Below are positions 11,701 to 23,838 of a stretch of DNA of 64,000 nt, in pieces. The notes under the pieces were generated by a model that did no database searches, was not told where the DNA came from, and was given only the letters and a program-made list of their open reading frames with translations. Position numbers and translations under genes: made by a program. Numbering within the stretch: the stretch's first letter is position 1; each line of letters opens with the position of its first letter. Origin of the DNA: Ananas comosus (Eukaryota; Streptophyta; Magnoliopsida; Poales; Bromeliaceae); contig NC_033623.1 of assembly GCF_001540865.1 (NCBI RefSeq), positions 13,309,278-13,373,277 on the forward strand, given 5' to 3'.

Positions 11701-14138
11701 GATTTTCCAAGTAAGTTGTTCTAGCATCCAAACAAGCGCTAAATGTAGTACCCCCACAAATAAATAATTACTAAGCATGCCATCTGAGATGAAAATCAAT
11801 CACAAAAAGAAAAAGGGAAGAAAATGCATAACCTGGCTCTTCACTGTAGCACGCAACTGACATTCATCTCCTACCAGAATTGCATGCTTTAACCAATGAA
11901 GCCGGAGCGGTATCACTGACTCACACTCTTTAAGCTGAGCAGCCTCGTCAACCACTAATACATCCAGAGGTTCAATATTCGCATGATGCAATCGAGAAGA
12001 ACTAGAGACAGTACAGAATATAAGTATTGCATTTCGAAGGAAATAATCACGAATCTCACTTTTATCAGCAGTGTGAGGAAAATCAAGAGTGCCTTGAAGA
12101 GCTTTCAATAAGCGAACACACTTAACTCTTGCTTCATCCAATGCCTGTCTTGCAGAAGATCGAATGTGAGAAGATTTAGAGTCATCCATGGTATACTTGG
12201 CTTCTAATTCCCCTTTCCAGAAGACCTTTTTTGCATCATCATCAGTCAAATCTTCATTAGATAAGAGTTGAGAAAATGTCCCGAGCAAATCCATTAGGGC
12301 AAACATGTTAATAGAATTCTCACGTGAAAAGCACTTTCTAGGAAGATGTACCCACAAATTCCTTAAGCAACTTTGGAGACGTAATGCAACAGCATCGAAT
12401 TGCTTTCCAATAAACTCTAGAAAAGTTATACTCTCTTCCTTTGTGGTAGCAAGAATCATATCATATTGAGAGCTGCTGTCCTCAAGTAAGCTAATCATTG
12501 AAGCTATGCTATGCTTCCATCCAGATGATGGCACAAAGCATTCAACAAGTTGGTCAAGGCGATAATCCAAAAATACATCACAAAGTTCATCGTCAATTTC
12601 CATACGATCCCTATTCCCAAATAAAAGCACATCTCCTAAAGAACAGAGAGAACCATTCACTCTATCATGCGCACTGAAATGCTTTAGCAACTGAAGCAGG
12701 CGAGAGCAAACTCCAAGCACAGCAACATTAGTCGGGGCACATATAAGCGTTCGGCATTGCATATGCAAGAGAGCCCATAGTATAGCCGCAACAGTCTTCG
12801 TCTTTCCCGTACCAGGAGGGCCCCAAATAAGCTTCACGAAGTTTGAATGCTCACATTGAACAGTCGAAATTGCGTCTTTTACTGCATCCATTTGCGACTG
12901 ATTGAGATTCATAGACATTAAATTTTCCAAAAACAAATATTCATCTCGTGTAATGCATATATTGCATTTGCCATTAACCTGCAGAACATGAAAACAAAGG
13001 AAAATGTAAAAAAAATCAATCTAACAGTTATACAAAATGCAACAAAGCACTTCAAAATAAATAGAGATTACCATATTTCGAGGGCGCAAAACTTTGTTTA
13101 TAATACTGAAGTTGCAATTCATCCCTGTATCAAAGTGAATAGCTCTCCATATCCGAATATTCGACATAATGTTAGCGAGAAAAATAGCAAAATTGTACTT
13201 GTTCAAGTCGCCTTCTACATCAATGCTCTTTGAGGCTTTCACTTTGAACCCCTTCTGATACTCCTCATCCATCGCCACCTCAGTGACCATCGCAACACAG
13301 TACGTAACGCCGTATCTACCAAACTCATCAGCAAATTCAGGTTTAATGCTTGACAATACAAAGACGTCACCATTCCTCGCCTTATAGCTTTCAGCGGCAG
13401 CGGCAGTAGATTCGTTCTCCCAAAAGTCGACATCAATGTAATATGAAGGCTTCGATGTTTTGGACGATGACGGCTCCGCCGCCTCTATACATCGGATTTG
13501 TGAATGAGGAGCTTGGGAGATCGACTCCAAGCTAGAGCATAGCTCTGCGCGTGTTTCTTCTAACAAAGGAGCGGCATATGATTCAAAATACTTTGGAATT
13601 GACTCAAAAACTTCCGGTATCTTCTCCACCTAGGAGATAAAAAAGAGTGCATGTTAAATAGAGCAGCATAATATACAACATTAAATGTGAATCAACCAAC
13701 AGTTCTACAGCACATTATATCCAAAATTCTTCGTCGCATCTGGACATAAAAGGGGCTGAACTATTGTTAGCAAACGACATCTTTTTAATATTTCGTATTC
13801 AGACATTTCTCTTTTTTACGTCTGAACTTCTTAGAGCTCGGAGAAATTCGAGCTCAAAACCTTTCTGATATTATGCGAAGCGACAGATTACACTCTAATA
13901 AGAGTTTCAGCGTCAAGAAAACAGAGAAGAGCACAGAGATGAAGGTGCAGTGGCACCCTCTGTTACATTTGAACGTGAATATGGGGTACAGGGATGCGTG
14001 CATCAGGACCTGGTTATCGTAGAGGGCCTCGTTGAGAATGTCTCCTACGGACCATGAGAGCACCAAATCCCCCAATTCCCATTTCTGAGCTTCTTCACCA
14101 CCACCACGTCCCCATCTCCTCTTCGTCTCTCTCTCCAT
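2743..14138 (-). CDS. Gene A: fused SEN1-like helicase + UvrD-like helicase + TPR protein (TRANK1-like plant family)
   Basis: Fifteen minus-strand exons join in one frame: 14138-14010, 13629-13072, 12978-11833, 11334-11010, 10680-10425, 10246-10030, 9977-9592, 8997-8413, 7986-6783, 6171-5818, 5690-5453, 4709-about 4095, 4067-3725, about 3616-3438, 3040-2743. They encode about 2,270 residues. All GT-AG junctions read by hand keep phase. Residues about 230-860 form an SF1B helicase of the SEN1/UPF1 type: Walker A GPPGTGKT near 282, motif II VVDEAA near 570, [23 protein letters not shown] and NVALTRAR. Residues about 1000-1730 form a second, SF1A/UvrD-like helicase: GRSGTGKTT near 1120, IDEVQD near 1414, [24 protein letters not shown] and [12 protein letters not shown]. 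After it come TPR-like helices ([22 protein letters not shown]) and a Ser-rich then Lys-rich C-terminus. Both motors look intact. The donor of exon 12 is lost at an N (4094), so some sequence is missing there. Proteins of this double-helicase design occur in plants; their role is poorly known, and action on RNA or R-loops is only inferred. Confidence 0.88.
4094..4094. other. Single N, probable collapsed assembly gap inside gene A
   Basis: Exon 12 reads open up to this base. About 26 bases beyond it is a good acceptor (ATATTCCAG) for exon 13, but no GT donor lies between. The donor and part of the intron must be missing, so the N stands for a gap of unknown length. Confidence 0.7.
5065..5420. 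mobile_element. MITE in intron 11 of gene A
   Basis: Imperfect inverted ends: GATCATTTGGATCTAGCTACC on the left and AGCTAACTCCAAATGAT on the right, with an AT-rich interior (ATTTGATTTTACTATCCAACC mirrored near 5345-5395). A second copy of the family is at 48470-48815. There are no coding exons between 4710 and 5452. Confidence 0.6.
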
Positions 14139-14165
14139 TTGTCTCCTCTCACTTCTCTCAGAAAC

Positions 14166-14199
<34 letters not shown>

Positions 14200-14570
14200 C
14201 ACTGTGAGAGTGTGAACCAGTATTTATTTGAAAATAAAAAGCAGAGAGATAGAGAGAGAGAGAGAGTTGATGCTTGATACCGAGTTCTTGGAATAAAGAA
14301 GGGTTTTTGCTTGATGTCGAAGGAACTCAAAAAGCAGTAAATAAATATGCTTTTGAACTTGACTCGGAAAGTCGCTTCTTTTTATCGTGGATTGGGACTT
14401 TGCTGAGAAAAGAGGTCGACGAATCCGAAGAGTTTCCCTTCGGTGAGAAGGATATTGGAAAAAGAAAAGAAAAAGAAAAAAAAAAGAAAAAAAAGAGTGA
14501 GTTACAAAAAGAGAGACTTCCTCGGACTGAGGCCACGTTCGCGGCATAAGCAATGCATAATAAACTCCTC
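14139..14570 (-). promoter_or_regulatory. 5' leader and promoter region of gene A, shared with the paralogs
   Basis: Just upstream of the ATG at 14138 is a GA repeat (about 14168-14198 on the plus strand, CT on the gene strand). Beyond it a block of about 300 bp (GTTGATGCTTGATACCGAG, GAATAAAGAAGGGTTTT, TGTCGAAGGAACT, GAGAAAAGAGGTCGACGA) is clearly related to sequence upstream of the other exon-1 copies at about 43.95-44.15, 44.72-45.07 and, in shorter form, 34.25-34.40 kb. Conservation around duplicated first exons suggests promoter or leader function. No clear TATA box was identified. Confidence 0.5.
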
Positions 14571-15425
14571 AACTTCTTTTTTTTTAAAAAAATTATGTGC
14601 CCCTTTTTAACTTCTAAATTTTAGAAAAAATTAAAATTTTACAATTTAATTACAGTAAAAATTGTATAACTTTTGTTAGAATTACTAAATTTTATAGTTC
14701 AATTAGCCAGTGACAATTAATCAATCTAGTTTCGTTCGTTATTGCCAATATTAGTAATCAATTCGCATTTAATAGGTAGAATAACAATTAGCAGTAAATA
14801 AATACACTGACTTACCCAGAAATATCAGTTATTACTTCTGATCTTCCGAATCATCCTCATCTACAAGCCAATATATATTACATTTAAACAAACTTTCCGC
14901 AACTCTAACTGGAAAATGCAAGTTTTCACAAAATATTCATAAAAATGCAACTTCACATCTCCACAAAATATAACTACACGCCAACATAAATGAGTTGTAA
15001 AATGGTTTTACAAGTTACAACACGCAGCTAGATAATAATGTTTGACCCTCATAAGCAAAAATATCCATTGAATCCTGCATTCTTCAGCTTGGCTCAACTC
15101 AAATCGAACAACATCGGTTCAATGTTGACAACCATTTATGTCTCAAATGATGTTAAATAATTGCAGTGTTATGAAAAATATACTTAATTACTTTTATATG
15201 GTAATATAATTGATGCATGGGAAGGCTACTAATGAATAATGATATACTAAGAGTTGCTGTAGTTACAGAATGAGGGGTTTTCTTAGGCAACAAGTATCTA
15301 ATAGTGTTTGATTTGAACCAAAGGATAGGATAAACCAAAAGCTGATGATAAAACAACATTGATGTCTTAAAGATCTCTGAACCCTTTCCATTTGCAAAAG
15401 GAAATAAACGAATTCCTGATTGAGT
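14571..15425. other. Intergenic DNA between gene A promoter and CBP20 3' end
   Basis: No exon is seen. 14571-15070 is related to 47300-47790: both contain AACTCCTC, GAATAACAATT(A/G)GCAGT, TAAATGAGTTGTAAAATG and CCTCATAAGCAAAAATATCCAT. The far upstream region of gene A was therefore duplicated along with the promoter module. 15070-15425 probably includes the CBP20 3' UTR. Confidence 0.55.
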
Positions 15426-18400
15426 TCAGCGACGCCGTTTCCTATCATCATCTTCATCCTCATCGGAATCACCGCTCTCTCGGAAGCGAGGATTCTTCTC
15501 CTGGAACAAGAAAGGTTATCTCTACTAAAATCGGCTGAACTGAATGATGAATAAAGAGAAGAATAGTCCAGAAATTTTTGTAAAATACAAAACTGGTAAA
15601 AAAAAAAATGTAGTGAAACATCCCCAACAATATGCCATTTTGAAATAGACCCCCAACTTCAAATTTTCTTTTTTTAATCAAATGATACTTCATGAACTTT
15701 TTGTTGTCTTGATTTGAGCAAGTCGATTGATTAAATTGAGAATTCTGTAAAATTTAAGAATGATTTCATTTTAGTTAACAGTTCTATCCACTTGCCAGCA
15801 GACGAAACTGCAAATTCCATCAAACTGTTAATGGCCAATAGCTGATGGACCATGAAATTGCATGGAGTCCTCACTCCACAGACAGAACGAACAAACTCAA
15901 AGCAAACCAAGGAAGAGTTCAAGAGGACGCAATTACAAAAAGAAGTTGCAGGATCCATTTCAGAATTGCCTATAATTGAGAGGGCCTTCAAACATTTTTC
16001 GCCCAAATAATTCATACCTGTCTGGAATCATTATCTGAGTTTCTCCTTGACTCGAAGACGGATTTTCTCCTCGACATTTCAGGTCCATACCGATCATCAT
16101 CTCTGTATCTTTTGCGACGAAAATCTGCATCAGCACCAAACAGGGCATAAAGGCCGCTTTATTTATCTTCAGATAAATAGGTGAAGCAAATAAGCCGGAT
16201 ATTTATGAACTAAAACCTGCGTCATGTCTGTACGAGCCCCCTTGCCCATGGTCTCTACCCATCCCACCATCTGCAATTCAAATATGAAAATGTCAAAATT
16301 TGACAATGGTGACATGGAACAATGGAGGAACGAACAATTACAACAGGATAAACAAACTCCAGATGCAATTGAAAACCTTGTGGAGATTTTATAGTTGCTT
16401 ATTCTTGAGATATAACTCTAGTGAGAGTTTAGGGCTGTGTAGTGATTCATGTCACTGCTTTGTTAAAGAGTGCTAGGGAGAAAACAGATAATCCATAGTG
16501 AAATTTCTCAAATAGTGACTTCAAAAAGAGAAAAGTAAAACTAATAAAATCACAAGTTCTTCACAAGATAAATATAAGATATGACTAAAGAGAGACATTT
16601 CTACAGTATCAAGCCCACAGTATTATTGTTTTGAAAACATACATCGAGATGGCGCGGGAGGCTGGAAAGCACCCAAAGACCCAGTGCCGTAATCAACTAA
16701 TTGTCTCTGTGCCTCTAATTCTCTCTGAACCAGCTTCCCATAGCCACCTCTGCGTATCATTTGTTAAGCAAACAGAAGAGAAGGATGTAGGAGAGTATAA
16801 TATAAATGTTTAAAAGGAACACCAAGGTTAAAATATAAAGAACATCACACTCATTCTAATTATATAGCAAAACATCGCTTATATAATTAAGATGCATCCA
16901 AGATCAAATATTGGATTGCCTGATATCAGCTTATATATGATAGTCATTGTAGAGGTTTCCAGAGGAGAAGAACTTCGCGAAACCCAAAACCAGTCAAAAG
17001 TATATATGCAGCAAGTAGCTCCTTACAAGCAAAACACAAAAATTTGAAAGTGTAATATGTATCAAAGGATATCAGGATCATAATCCGTCCGGTATTCGTC
17101 TCTCACCTATCAAGGAGAAAGTAGGTAAGCATAAGCACAAGTTATTTCGGAAAGGGAGAAATATTATGGCTTCAGAGATGAGAAAATAACCTGTCCGCCA
17201 CTTCTTCCGCGGCCCCATTGCCTGCCTTCTTCAAACCCCCAGTCAAAATCTACACGGATTGGACGATCATCAAGAATTGTCCCACTGATATATTTCACCG
17301 AATCTTCAGCATCCTCCCTAGAATAGTACCTGAATGGGAAGCATCAAATAGCCATCAATGCACGGTCAAAGAAGTGCAATGAGAGAAATACGTGTTGAAC
17401 TGTAAGGGCATGACAAAAGCTAAAAGCTGTATTGCAGTGGGATCATACCCACACTGTAGAAAAAAGTGTGAATGTGGAAAATTCTAATGCTGCGCCAGAA
17501 GATAGAAAACAATAAGCAGAGACCTTCAGATAATCAACCTACTGGATAAGCCCACTAAAACTAAAATCTACATAACCAAACAGTTATATTACATGCTAAT
17601 GGATTTATTCACCATTTAAAAACTGCTGATAATGTAGTATTTAATATTTGTGCTAAACTTTAAATAAATGAGTAAGTTCTTCCTTAATCATAACTATTTC
17701 AACCTATTATAGCAAGAACAAATTAGCCCCTTTTCCAGCTCATCTTAATCTTGCAATTATGAGGTTTCTTTGTTTCTTTTTTTTTAGTGTTTAACTTGTT
17801 TTACCAGTTTAAAAAGAAAAATCTAAGTGAGAGGGTTAGATCAGTTTATATTAGATCAGTTTATACTTGCATCTGATTGGAAATTAGGTTTAACCTAGAA
17901 AAGCCCCATGTTTTTCGACAGCCACTTCCATGCTCCTAAACTATGCTGTTCATTGTTGATTGTCCAATAATTAACAATAGGGAAGAACTTGTCTAATACA
18001 TTTCAGTAAGAAGATCACAATCAAGAAATAATCCTGGCATCCAAGAAGCATGTTTCCAATATAATTACCACTCTCTCACAGGTTCCAACAATGACAAATG
18101 ATCTTGAAATAGCAATAAACTATTCTGGAACTACTAACCACAAGAAGGAAAGTTATAAAATTCCTAAAAAAAATAAAATCTAAAAATACGTCAGCAACTA
18201 AGAAAAACACAAAAAGCACGAACCCTAAATGAATTAAAAAAAAAAAAGGAGGAAACCCTTACAGAACAAAGCAGAAGCCGCAGGGAGTCTTAGAATTCTT
18301 ATCCAAGCCCATGATGATCTTCTTGATCTCTCCGGCTCTGGAAAAGAGCTCGTAGACTTGCTCCTCCGTAGTGTAGAACGACATGTTACCCACGTAGACC

Positions 18401-18605
18401 GTGGTAGAGGTTTGGAGCGCGTGTTCATACTCCTCTTGGCCCCCCGAAAACCTCCGATCCCTATACACCGAGAGCTTCCCCGGATCCTACAAAAATATGA
18501 GAAAAGTACCCCCCGAAAAAAAAAACCAAGATTAATTGGAGTGAAACCACTGATTCCAAGGAGAAATCGCGGGGCATTGAAGCAAACCCTAAATAAAGAT
18601 GCCAT
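15426..18605 (-). CDS. CBP20: Nuclear cap-binding protein subunit 2 (20 kDa)
   Basis: Eight minus-strand exons (18605-18588, 18486-18263, 17329-17191, 17106-17073, 16753-16643, 16270-16217, 16124-16018, 15500-15426) give a 253-residue protein, close to the 257 residues I recall for Arabidopsis CBP20. With CBP80 it binds the m7G cap of nuclear transcripts and acts in splicing, export and microRNA processing. The N-terminus [19 protein letters not shown], an RRM with RNP2 VYVGNM (about 36-41) and RNP1 CGFCFVLYY (about 76-84), and the RVDFDWGF and [14 protein letters not shown] segments match the family strongly. Tyrosines near 14 and 44 fit the cap-stacking positions. The plant-specific C-terminal tail is rich in Arg, Asp and Gly and ends in RKRRR. 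The first exon holds only six codons. The intron between exons 4 and 5 is of the AT-AC class. Confidence 0.95.
16754..17072 (-). other. AT-AC (U12-type) intron of CBP20
   Basis: On the gene strand the intron opens with ATATCCTTTG right after GATCCTG, the classic U12 donor. It closes with TTTGCTTAACAAATGATAC, which holds a CTTAAC branch-site match about 10 bases before the terminal AC. Joining these ends gives Asp-Pro-Gly-Arg-Gly-Gly-Tyr-Gly in frame, as expected for CBP20. No GT-AG alternative gives the conserved protein. Confidence 0.85.
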
Positions 18606-20773
18606 TTTTCTTGGCCTTTTCTGTTCTCTTTTGTGCTATGGATGCATCGGATCGAATTGGATGCGCGAATTTGGGGAGAAATCGAGCATTTTTGGTGGGT
18701 AGGGGTTTTGGGGGAATTTAGGGCAAACAAGCGGGGAGGAGACGGTGACAACGCGAAGAGAGAAAAACTGGGGGCCCAACAGAGCCCAATAGGCTTTTAT
18801 AATTTGGGCGAGCCCGGTTTGGTTCGGGGCCTCGGGTCGATAATTGAGGCGCCTCCAACGGTCGAATCAAGAAGGATTTGACTCGTGTGTGTGGGCCTAA
18901 AAGTCGAACCCAAGCATATCCAAGTGAAACTAGACCCAAGATGATTTAAACTTATGTTGATTAGCAACAAATTAAAAATCAAGCCATAGATGTGAGTGAA
19001 TCATATCACGTATTTAGATATTTGGATTTTTTTTCCTTTTTTTCTTCTTTTTTGTTTACGTTTCAACTATTACTAGTGTAGTGACCCGTGTGATGCAGCA
19101 GAAAAAAAATATTTTAATAAAAATTTACAAAATAAATAAATATAAATGTAAAGAAGAAAAAAATATGTAACCATATTTGATTAGACTTAATAATATGAAA
19201 AACACATTAAAAAATATTTAAAATGGAATCACAACTCATTGAAAAATAATGAAAGAAATCGAAAAAAAAAAAGAAAGTAAGAAATATATGAGAAGAAAAA
19301 TTGTTATATAGATATTATAAAAAAAAAGTTTGAAATCTTGCAAGTGAAAGATAACAAATATTAAAGAGCACACTGAAAAGATTTAAATTAACATTTAACA
19401 AATCAAATAAATAGATTCATCCGTCCGATTCTTTTTTTGACGCAAATCAAATTTCTCTTAAAAATCAATAGTAAAGTGACTCGAGCATTATAGCAGATAG
19501 ATACTATTAAAGTTAAAAATTTAAAAATAATAAATTATGAGTAAAAAAAATAAAATATATTCATCTTCATTAAATTATCTTAAATATACGCATCGAGTCT
19601 AGAATAACCAAAAAATATAAAACTCACATAATAAAAAATCATAAAAAACTTCAAATTATGCAAAATTTGAAATTTACATAGTACTCACATATTATTCCCT
19701 TCGCAAATTAGTTTTTATTTATGGGACATAGAATTTGGAGCAATCATCTATTGACTTAAAATCAATACCAGAGCAAACAAAAAAAGAATAAAGTAAAATC
19801 TTATAAAATAAAATTTAAAAAATAATAAATAAAGGCCAAATAGGAATTAGGATTGGGATCGTCAGGGAAAGAGTGGGAGAGATCGAAGGAAGGGCTTCAG
19901 ATGTTGATCGAAGAGGGTCTTCTTGTGGGGGGGAGTGAAAGGCGAGGGAGTCCGCGGTGGTGGGGAGGCGGGCGACGTAGGTACTGCTTAGGTGGGGTGA
20001 GAGGGAGAAAAAGAGATGCCTATGCGACATTCTAAATGATCATTTACCATTTGATTTATCTTACTATTCCCTTTTTTTTTCTCAACTATTTCTCTTCCCA
20101 TCAATTTCTGTTATTCATTTGTTATTAATTCTCCATATTAATCACCCCAATTAAAGTTCAAAATTTAATTTTAGATAATGGGTGACCTTCTAAATTATCA
20201 ATTAACAATATGATTTATGAATGTGTAACTTACTTAATATTTTTTTCTCTTTTAGCAATGTTTAATTAGCTATTGTTCTCATTTATATCTAAAAATAAAA
20301 GTAAGAGATATGATAAGAGAAGGCGTAGGAAGAAGAAATATTTCACATTAATTAAAAAATAATGAGCCCCACTACTTACAAATTAAGATAACTTTTAAAT
20401 ATAACGTATAAAAGAGATGAAAAGAAAAACTGTAGGAAGAGAAAGCATTTCATATTGAAAAAAATAAAAATAAAAATAAAAATAATGGGTCTCACTATCC
20501 ATAAATTAAGGAAGTGCACCCAAGTCAGATTAAGTCATGGAAAATCATATAGAGGTATAGGTAAGGGAACAGTTACCCAAAAATTCATTAATTTAAAAAA
20601 ACTGCGGAGGATGCACACAATTTGTGTAACATCATTAACACTAAGTATTAGAAACTATACATGATTGTGGTCTAGGTTAAGCAAAAGATATTGGTATTAA
20701 ATCAAACAATTTTAATAGAAATAGATTAAAATTTATTAATTATACTTAAATTTGGCTGATCCGTGAATAATTT
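18606..20773. other. Upstream region of CBP20 and AT-rich intergenic DNA
   Basis: 18606-18800 is the likely CBP20 5' UTR and promoter. 18960-20770 is very AT-rich with poly-A tracts and no recognised gene. A GC-rich island (about 19855-20005) stands out but has only short frames and no family motif; it could be a captured gene scrap. Confidence 0.4.
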
Positions 20774-20875
20774 CTTTTGAGAGAGATAGCACACCAACGT
20801 ACTTTGTTCATTTTTTTCAAGATAAATCCAGCTAAAAATATGAAGCAATTAGGTTTCGAATTTGAAATGTTCAGC
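20774..20875 (-). mobile_element. Degenerate SINE copy
   Basis: TTTTGAGAGAGATAGCACACC, GTACTTTGTTCATTT and AATTAGGTTTCGAATTTG follow the order of the SINE family described at 23839-23991, on the opposite strand. The tRNA-like head is lost. Confidence 0.4.
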
Positions 20876-20939
20876 ATCAATTATCAAGTTTTTAGCCAAT
20901 TGCGTTAGATATGTTCAATGTCGATCCATGAATATGTTC

Positions 20940-22560
20940 AATGTCGAGCAAGACCTGATTTCGAAACTAAAAGAGTCGATTTCCGCGATAGATTGGCTTA
21001 ATAGAAAGGGTTAATTACACCGGAAGTCCCCAACCTTCGCACCAATTTTCACAGGAGTCCCCAACTTTTTTTTTTTCAATTGAGTCCCTAACCTCTTGAT
21101 TTTATTACAATTACGTCCCAACCGTTAAAAAAACTATTAAAATTAACGAAATTGCCACGTCAGCGTCTATTTCGCAATCTTTTGCATTTCAATTTAGGTT
21201 TCTAATCTTTGCACATTTTTCATTTTAGTCCCTAAAAATAAAAAATCAAAATTTTAAATTTAAATTCAAAAATAATATTAAAATTAAAATTTTAAACTAA
21301 CAAGAAATTAGAATTTTGAATTTGAATTTAAAGTCTAATTAAAATTTTGAATTGAAATTCAAATTTTAAATTTAAATTTTTAATTGAATCTACATTTTGA
21401 ATTCAAACTTAAAATTTTGATTTTGATTTTGATATTTCAATTTACACTTAAAATGAAAGTTTTGAAACCGAAATTTAAATTTAAAATCTGAATTTAAATT
21501 TAAAATCATATTCAAAATTTTGATTTTAAATTTTAAATTTGAATTCAAAATTTAAATTTTGAATTTTAAGATTTGATTTCAATTCTAATTGAATTTAAAC
21601 TTTGAATTCAAATTCACATTTGAATTTGAAATTTCAAACGAAGTTTGAAATTAAATTAGAATTTAGAATTCCAAATGTGAATTTGAATTTAAAATTAAAA
21701 ATTTAAATTAAATACAAAATTGGAATTTGAATCCAATTTAAATTTGAATCCAAAATCAAAATTTAAATTTAAATTTAAATATTAAATTAAATTTTTTTTT
21801 GAATTTATAAATTTAATGGGTTAATTACACCATTGGTTCTCAACTTTGCACTGTTTTCAATTTGGTCTCCAGCTTTTTTTCTTTTTTGCAATCCGTTGAC
21901 ACAGTGCACCGTGGCGCTGACATGGATCTCCGTGGCGTTGATGTTGGTGTGACGTGGCATTTTCCGTCAATTTTAATACTTATTTAACGGCTGCGACTTA
22001 ATTGAAATGAAATCAAAGATTAGGGACTTGATTGCAAAAAAAAAAAAAAGGTTGAGGACCAAATTGGAGAAAACAGTGTAAAGATTGGACCACTAGTGTA
22101 ATTAACCCTAATAGAAAAGACAAAGTCAGCGGGAGATGGACCCAGTCGAAGAAGTTTACAGTAAAATCACTATAAATTCCTGCAAGACGGAGGAGTAAAA
22201 GATAAGAGCTTTGTCCAACTATGGAAGATCAATCTTTTTTGAAAGTTAAGATCTTCGTTTGGTTAGTACTGAAAAGAAATGTGCACTCTGCGGACAAACC
22301 TCCGGAAATAGGGCTGGTGGAGAGGATTACTGTGTCTTCTGCCTTAACGAGAGTGAGACTTTAGACCACCTCTTCATGGGATGTGATTATATCAGGGTCC
22401 TACTAGAGGGTTTTCTATATAATAATTTTGTCTGGGATGAGAGCAGACATAAAGGTGAGCGCTTGGAGGGAAGGGAATTAGCAATAATTGCCATACGTGG
22501 TAGATTGTCTTATTGGAGGAAATAGAAGATTTTTTCAGAACTCTAAATGCACAGCGAGTA
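20940..22560 (+). pseudogene. LINE reverse-transcriptase 3' fragment (zf-RVT region), broken
   Basis: Around the MITE insertion the joined flanks read DWLNRKDKVSGRW and then TVKSL, a typical plant LINE segment. Further on come KVKIFVWLVLK (about 22235-22270, in another frame) and a zinc-binding stretch with CALC, CVFC and DHLFMGC (22270-22385), the signature of the zf-RVT domain at the end of LINE ORF2. Frameshifts and stops separate the pieces, so it is dead. A MITE (21008-22108) sits inside it. Confidence 0.7.
21008..22108. mobile_element. Mutator-like MITE, copy 1
   Basis: The ends GGGTTAATTACAC and GTGTAATTAACCC are perfect 13-bp inverted repeats. They are flanked by an exact 9-bp target duplication TAATAGAAA (20999-21007 and 22109-22117), the mark of Mutator-type transposition. 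Subterminal text is also inverted (AGTCCCCAACC ... GGTTGAGGACC). The interior of about 600 bp is built almost wholly from short AAATTT/GAATTT/TTTAAA words. There is no transposase, so it is non-autonomous. It interrupts a LINE fragment. Confidence 0.88.
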
Positions 22561-22681
22561 TCTTAGTAACTGGGATTCGCCGCTTAAAAGACACCTGAAT
22601 CTTTTTTCTTTTTTTTCTTTTTTCTTTTTTTTTACAGAAGCCCAGTTGTATTAGATTGGTCTAGTTCATCATCTAAATAAA

Positions 22682-23638
22682 GGGTTAATTACACGGTAGT
22701 CCCCAACCTTTCCATCAATTTTCATTTGAGTTCCCATCTTTTTTTTTTGCAATTAAGTCCCTAATTTCTTAATTTTATTACAATTTAGGTCTCAATCGTT
22801 AAAAAACTGTTAAAAATTAACGGAATCGCCAGTCAGCGCCTAGTGTGCAATCTTTTGCATGTCAATTAGGTCCTAAACTTTGCACAATTTTCATTTTAGT
22901 CCCTAAAAAATTCAAAATTTTAAATTTAATTCAAAAATAATATTAAAATTAAAATTTAAACTAAGGAAATTAGAATTTGAATTTGAATTTAAAACTGAAT
23001 TAAAATTTTGAATTGAAATTCAAATTTTAAATTTAAATTTTAATTGAATCTAATTTTGAATTCAAACTTAAAATTTTGATTTTGATTTTGATATTTCAAT
23101 TTACATTTAAAATAAAAGTTTTGAAACCGACATTTAAATTTTAAATTTGAATTCAAAATTTAAATTTGAATTTAAGATTTGATTTCAATTCTAAATTTGA
23201 ATTTAAACTTCGAATTCAAATTCACATTTTGAATTTGAAATTTCAAATCGAAATTTGAAATTAAATTAGAATTTAGAATTCCAAATGTGAATTTGAATTT
23301 AAAATTAAAAATTTAAAATTAAATATAAAATCGGAATTTGAACTCCAATTTAAATTTGAATCCAAAATCAAAATTTAAATTCAACCTTTGCACTGTTTTT
23401 CAATTTGGTCTTCAATCTTTTTTTTCTTTTTTGCAATCCGCTGACACCGCGCCACCGTGGCGTTATAGCACCTCCGTGGCGCTGACGTGGCATTTTCCGT
23501 CAATTTTAACAGCTATCTAATGGCTGGGACTTAATTAAAATGAAATCAAAAGATTAGGGACTTGATTGCAAAAAAAAAATGTTGGAAACCAAATTAAAAA
23601 ATGGTGTAAAGATTAGAGACCATTAGTGTAATTAATCC
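22682..23638. mobile_element. Mutator-like MITE, copy 2
   Basis: Same family and orientation as the element at 21008-22108. The ends are GGGTTAATTACAC and GTGTAATTAATCC (one mismatch), with a duplicated TCTAAATAAA on both sides (22672-22681 and 23639-23648). The interior has the same low-complexity AAATTT/GAATTT word structure with small deletions relative to copy 1. Non-coding. Confidence 0.85.
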
Positions 23639-23838
23639 TCTAAATAAATAAAATGGTAGCATGCTATCTTTTTTTTCAAATAAAAAAAAAAGAATATTGC
23701 CACTGCAAAGTGACCGGTTCAGTGACCGAGGGACTAAAATTCAGTAACGAAACTGAGTTCCTCAATTATGACTTCTTTTAATGAAGAGATCGAGCACGTG
23801 TTCATGCAGGAGTCTAAGCTAACAATTACACAACATGA

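Noticed and set aside
19815..20035. Opposed short frames in the GC-rich patch near 19.9 kb
   Set aside because: Both strands are open by composition only. There is no family motif, promoter or partner exon.
22259..22525. Small protein with CALC/CVFC Cys pairs as a possible zinc-finger gene
   Set aside because: It matches the zf-RVT end of a LINE and is surrounded by frameshifts and other LINE pieces.
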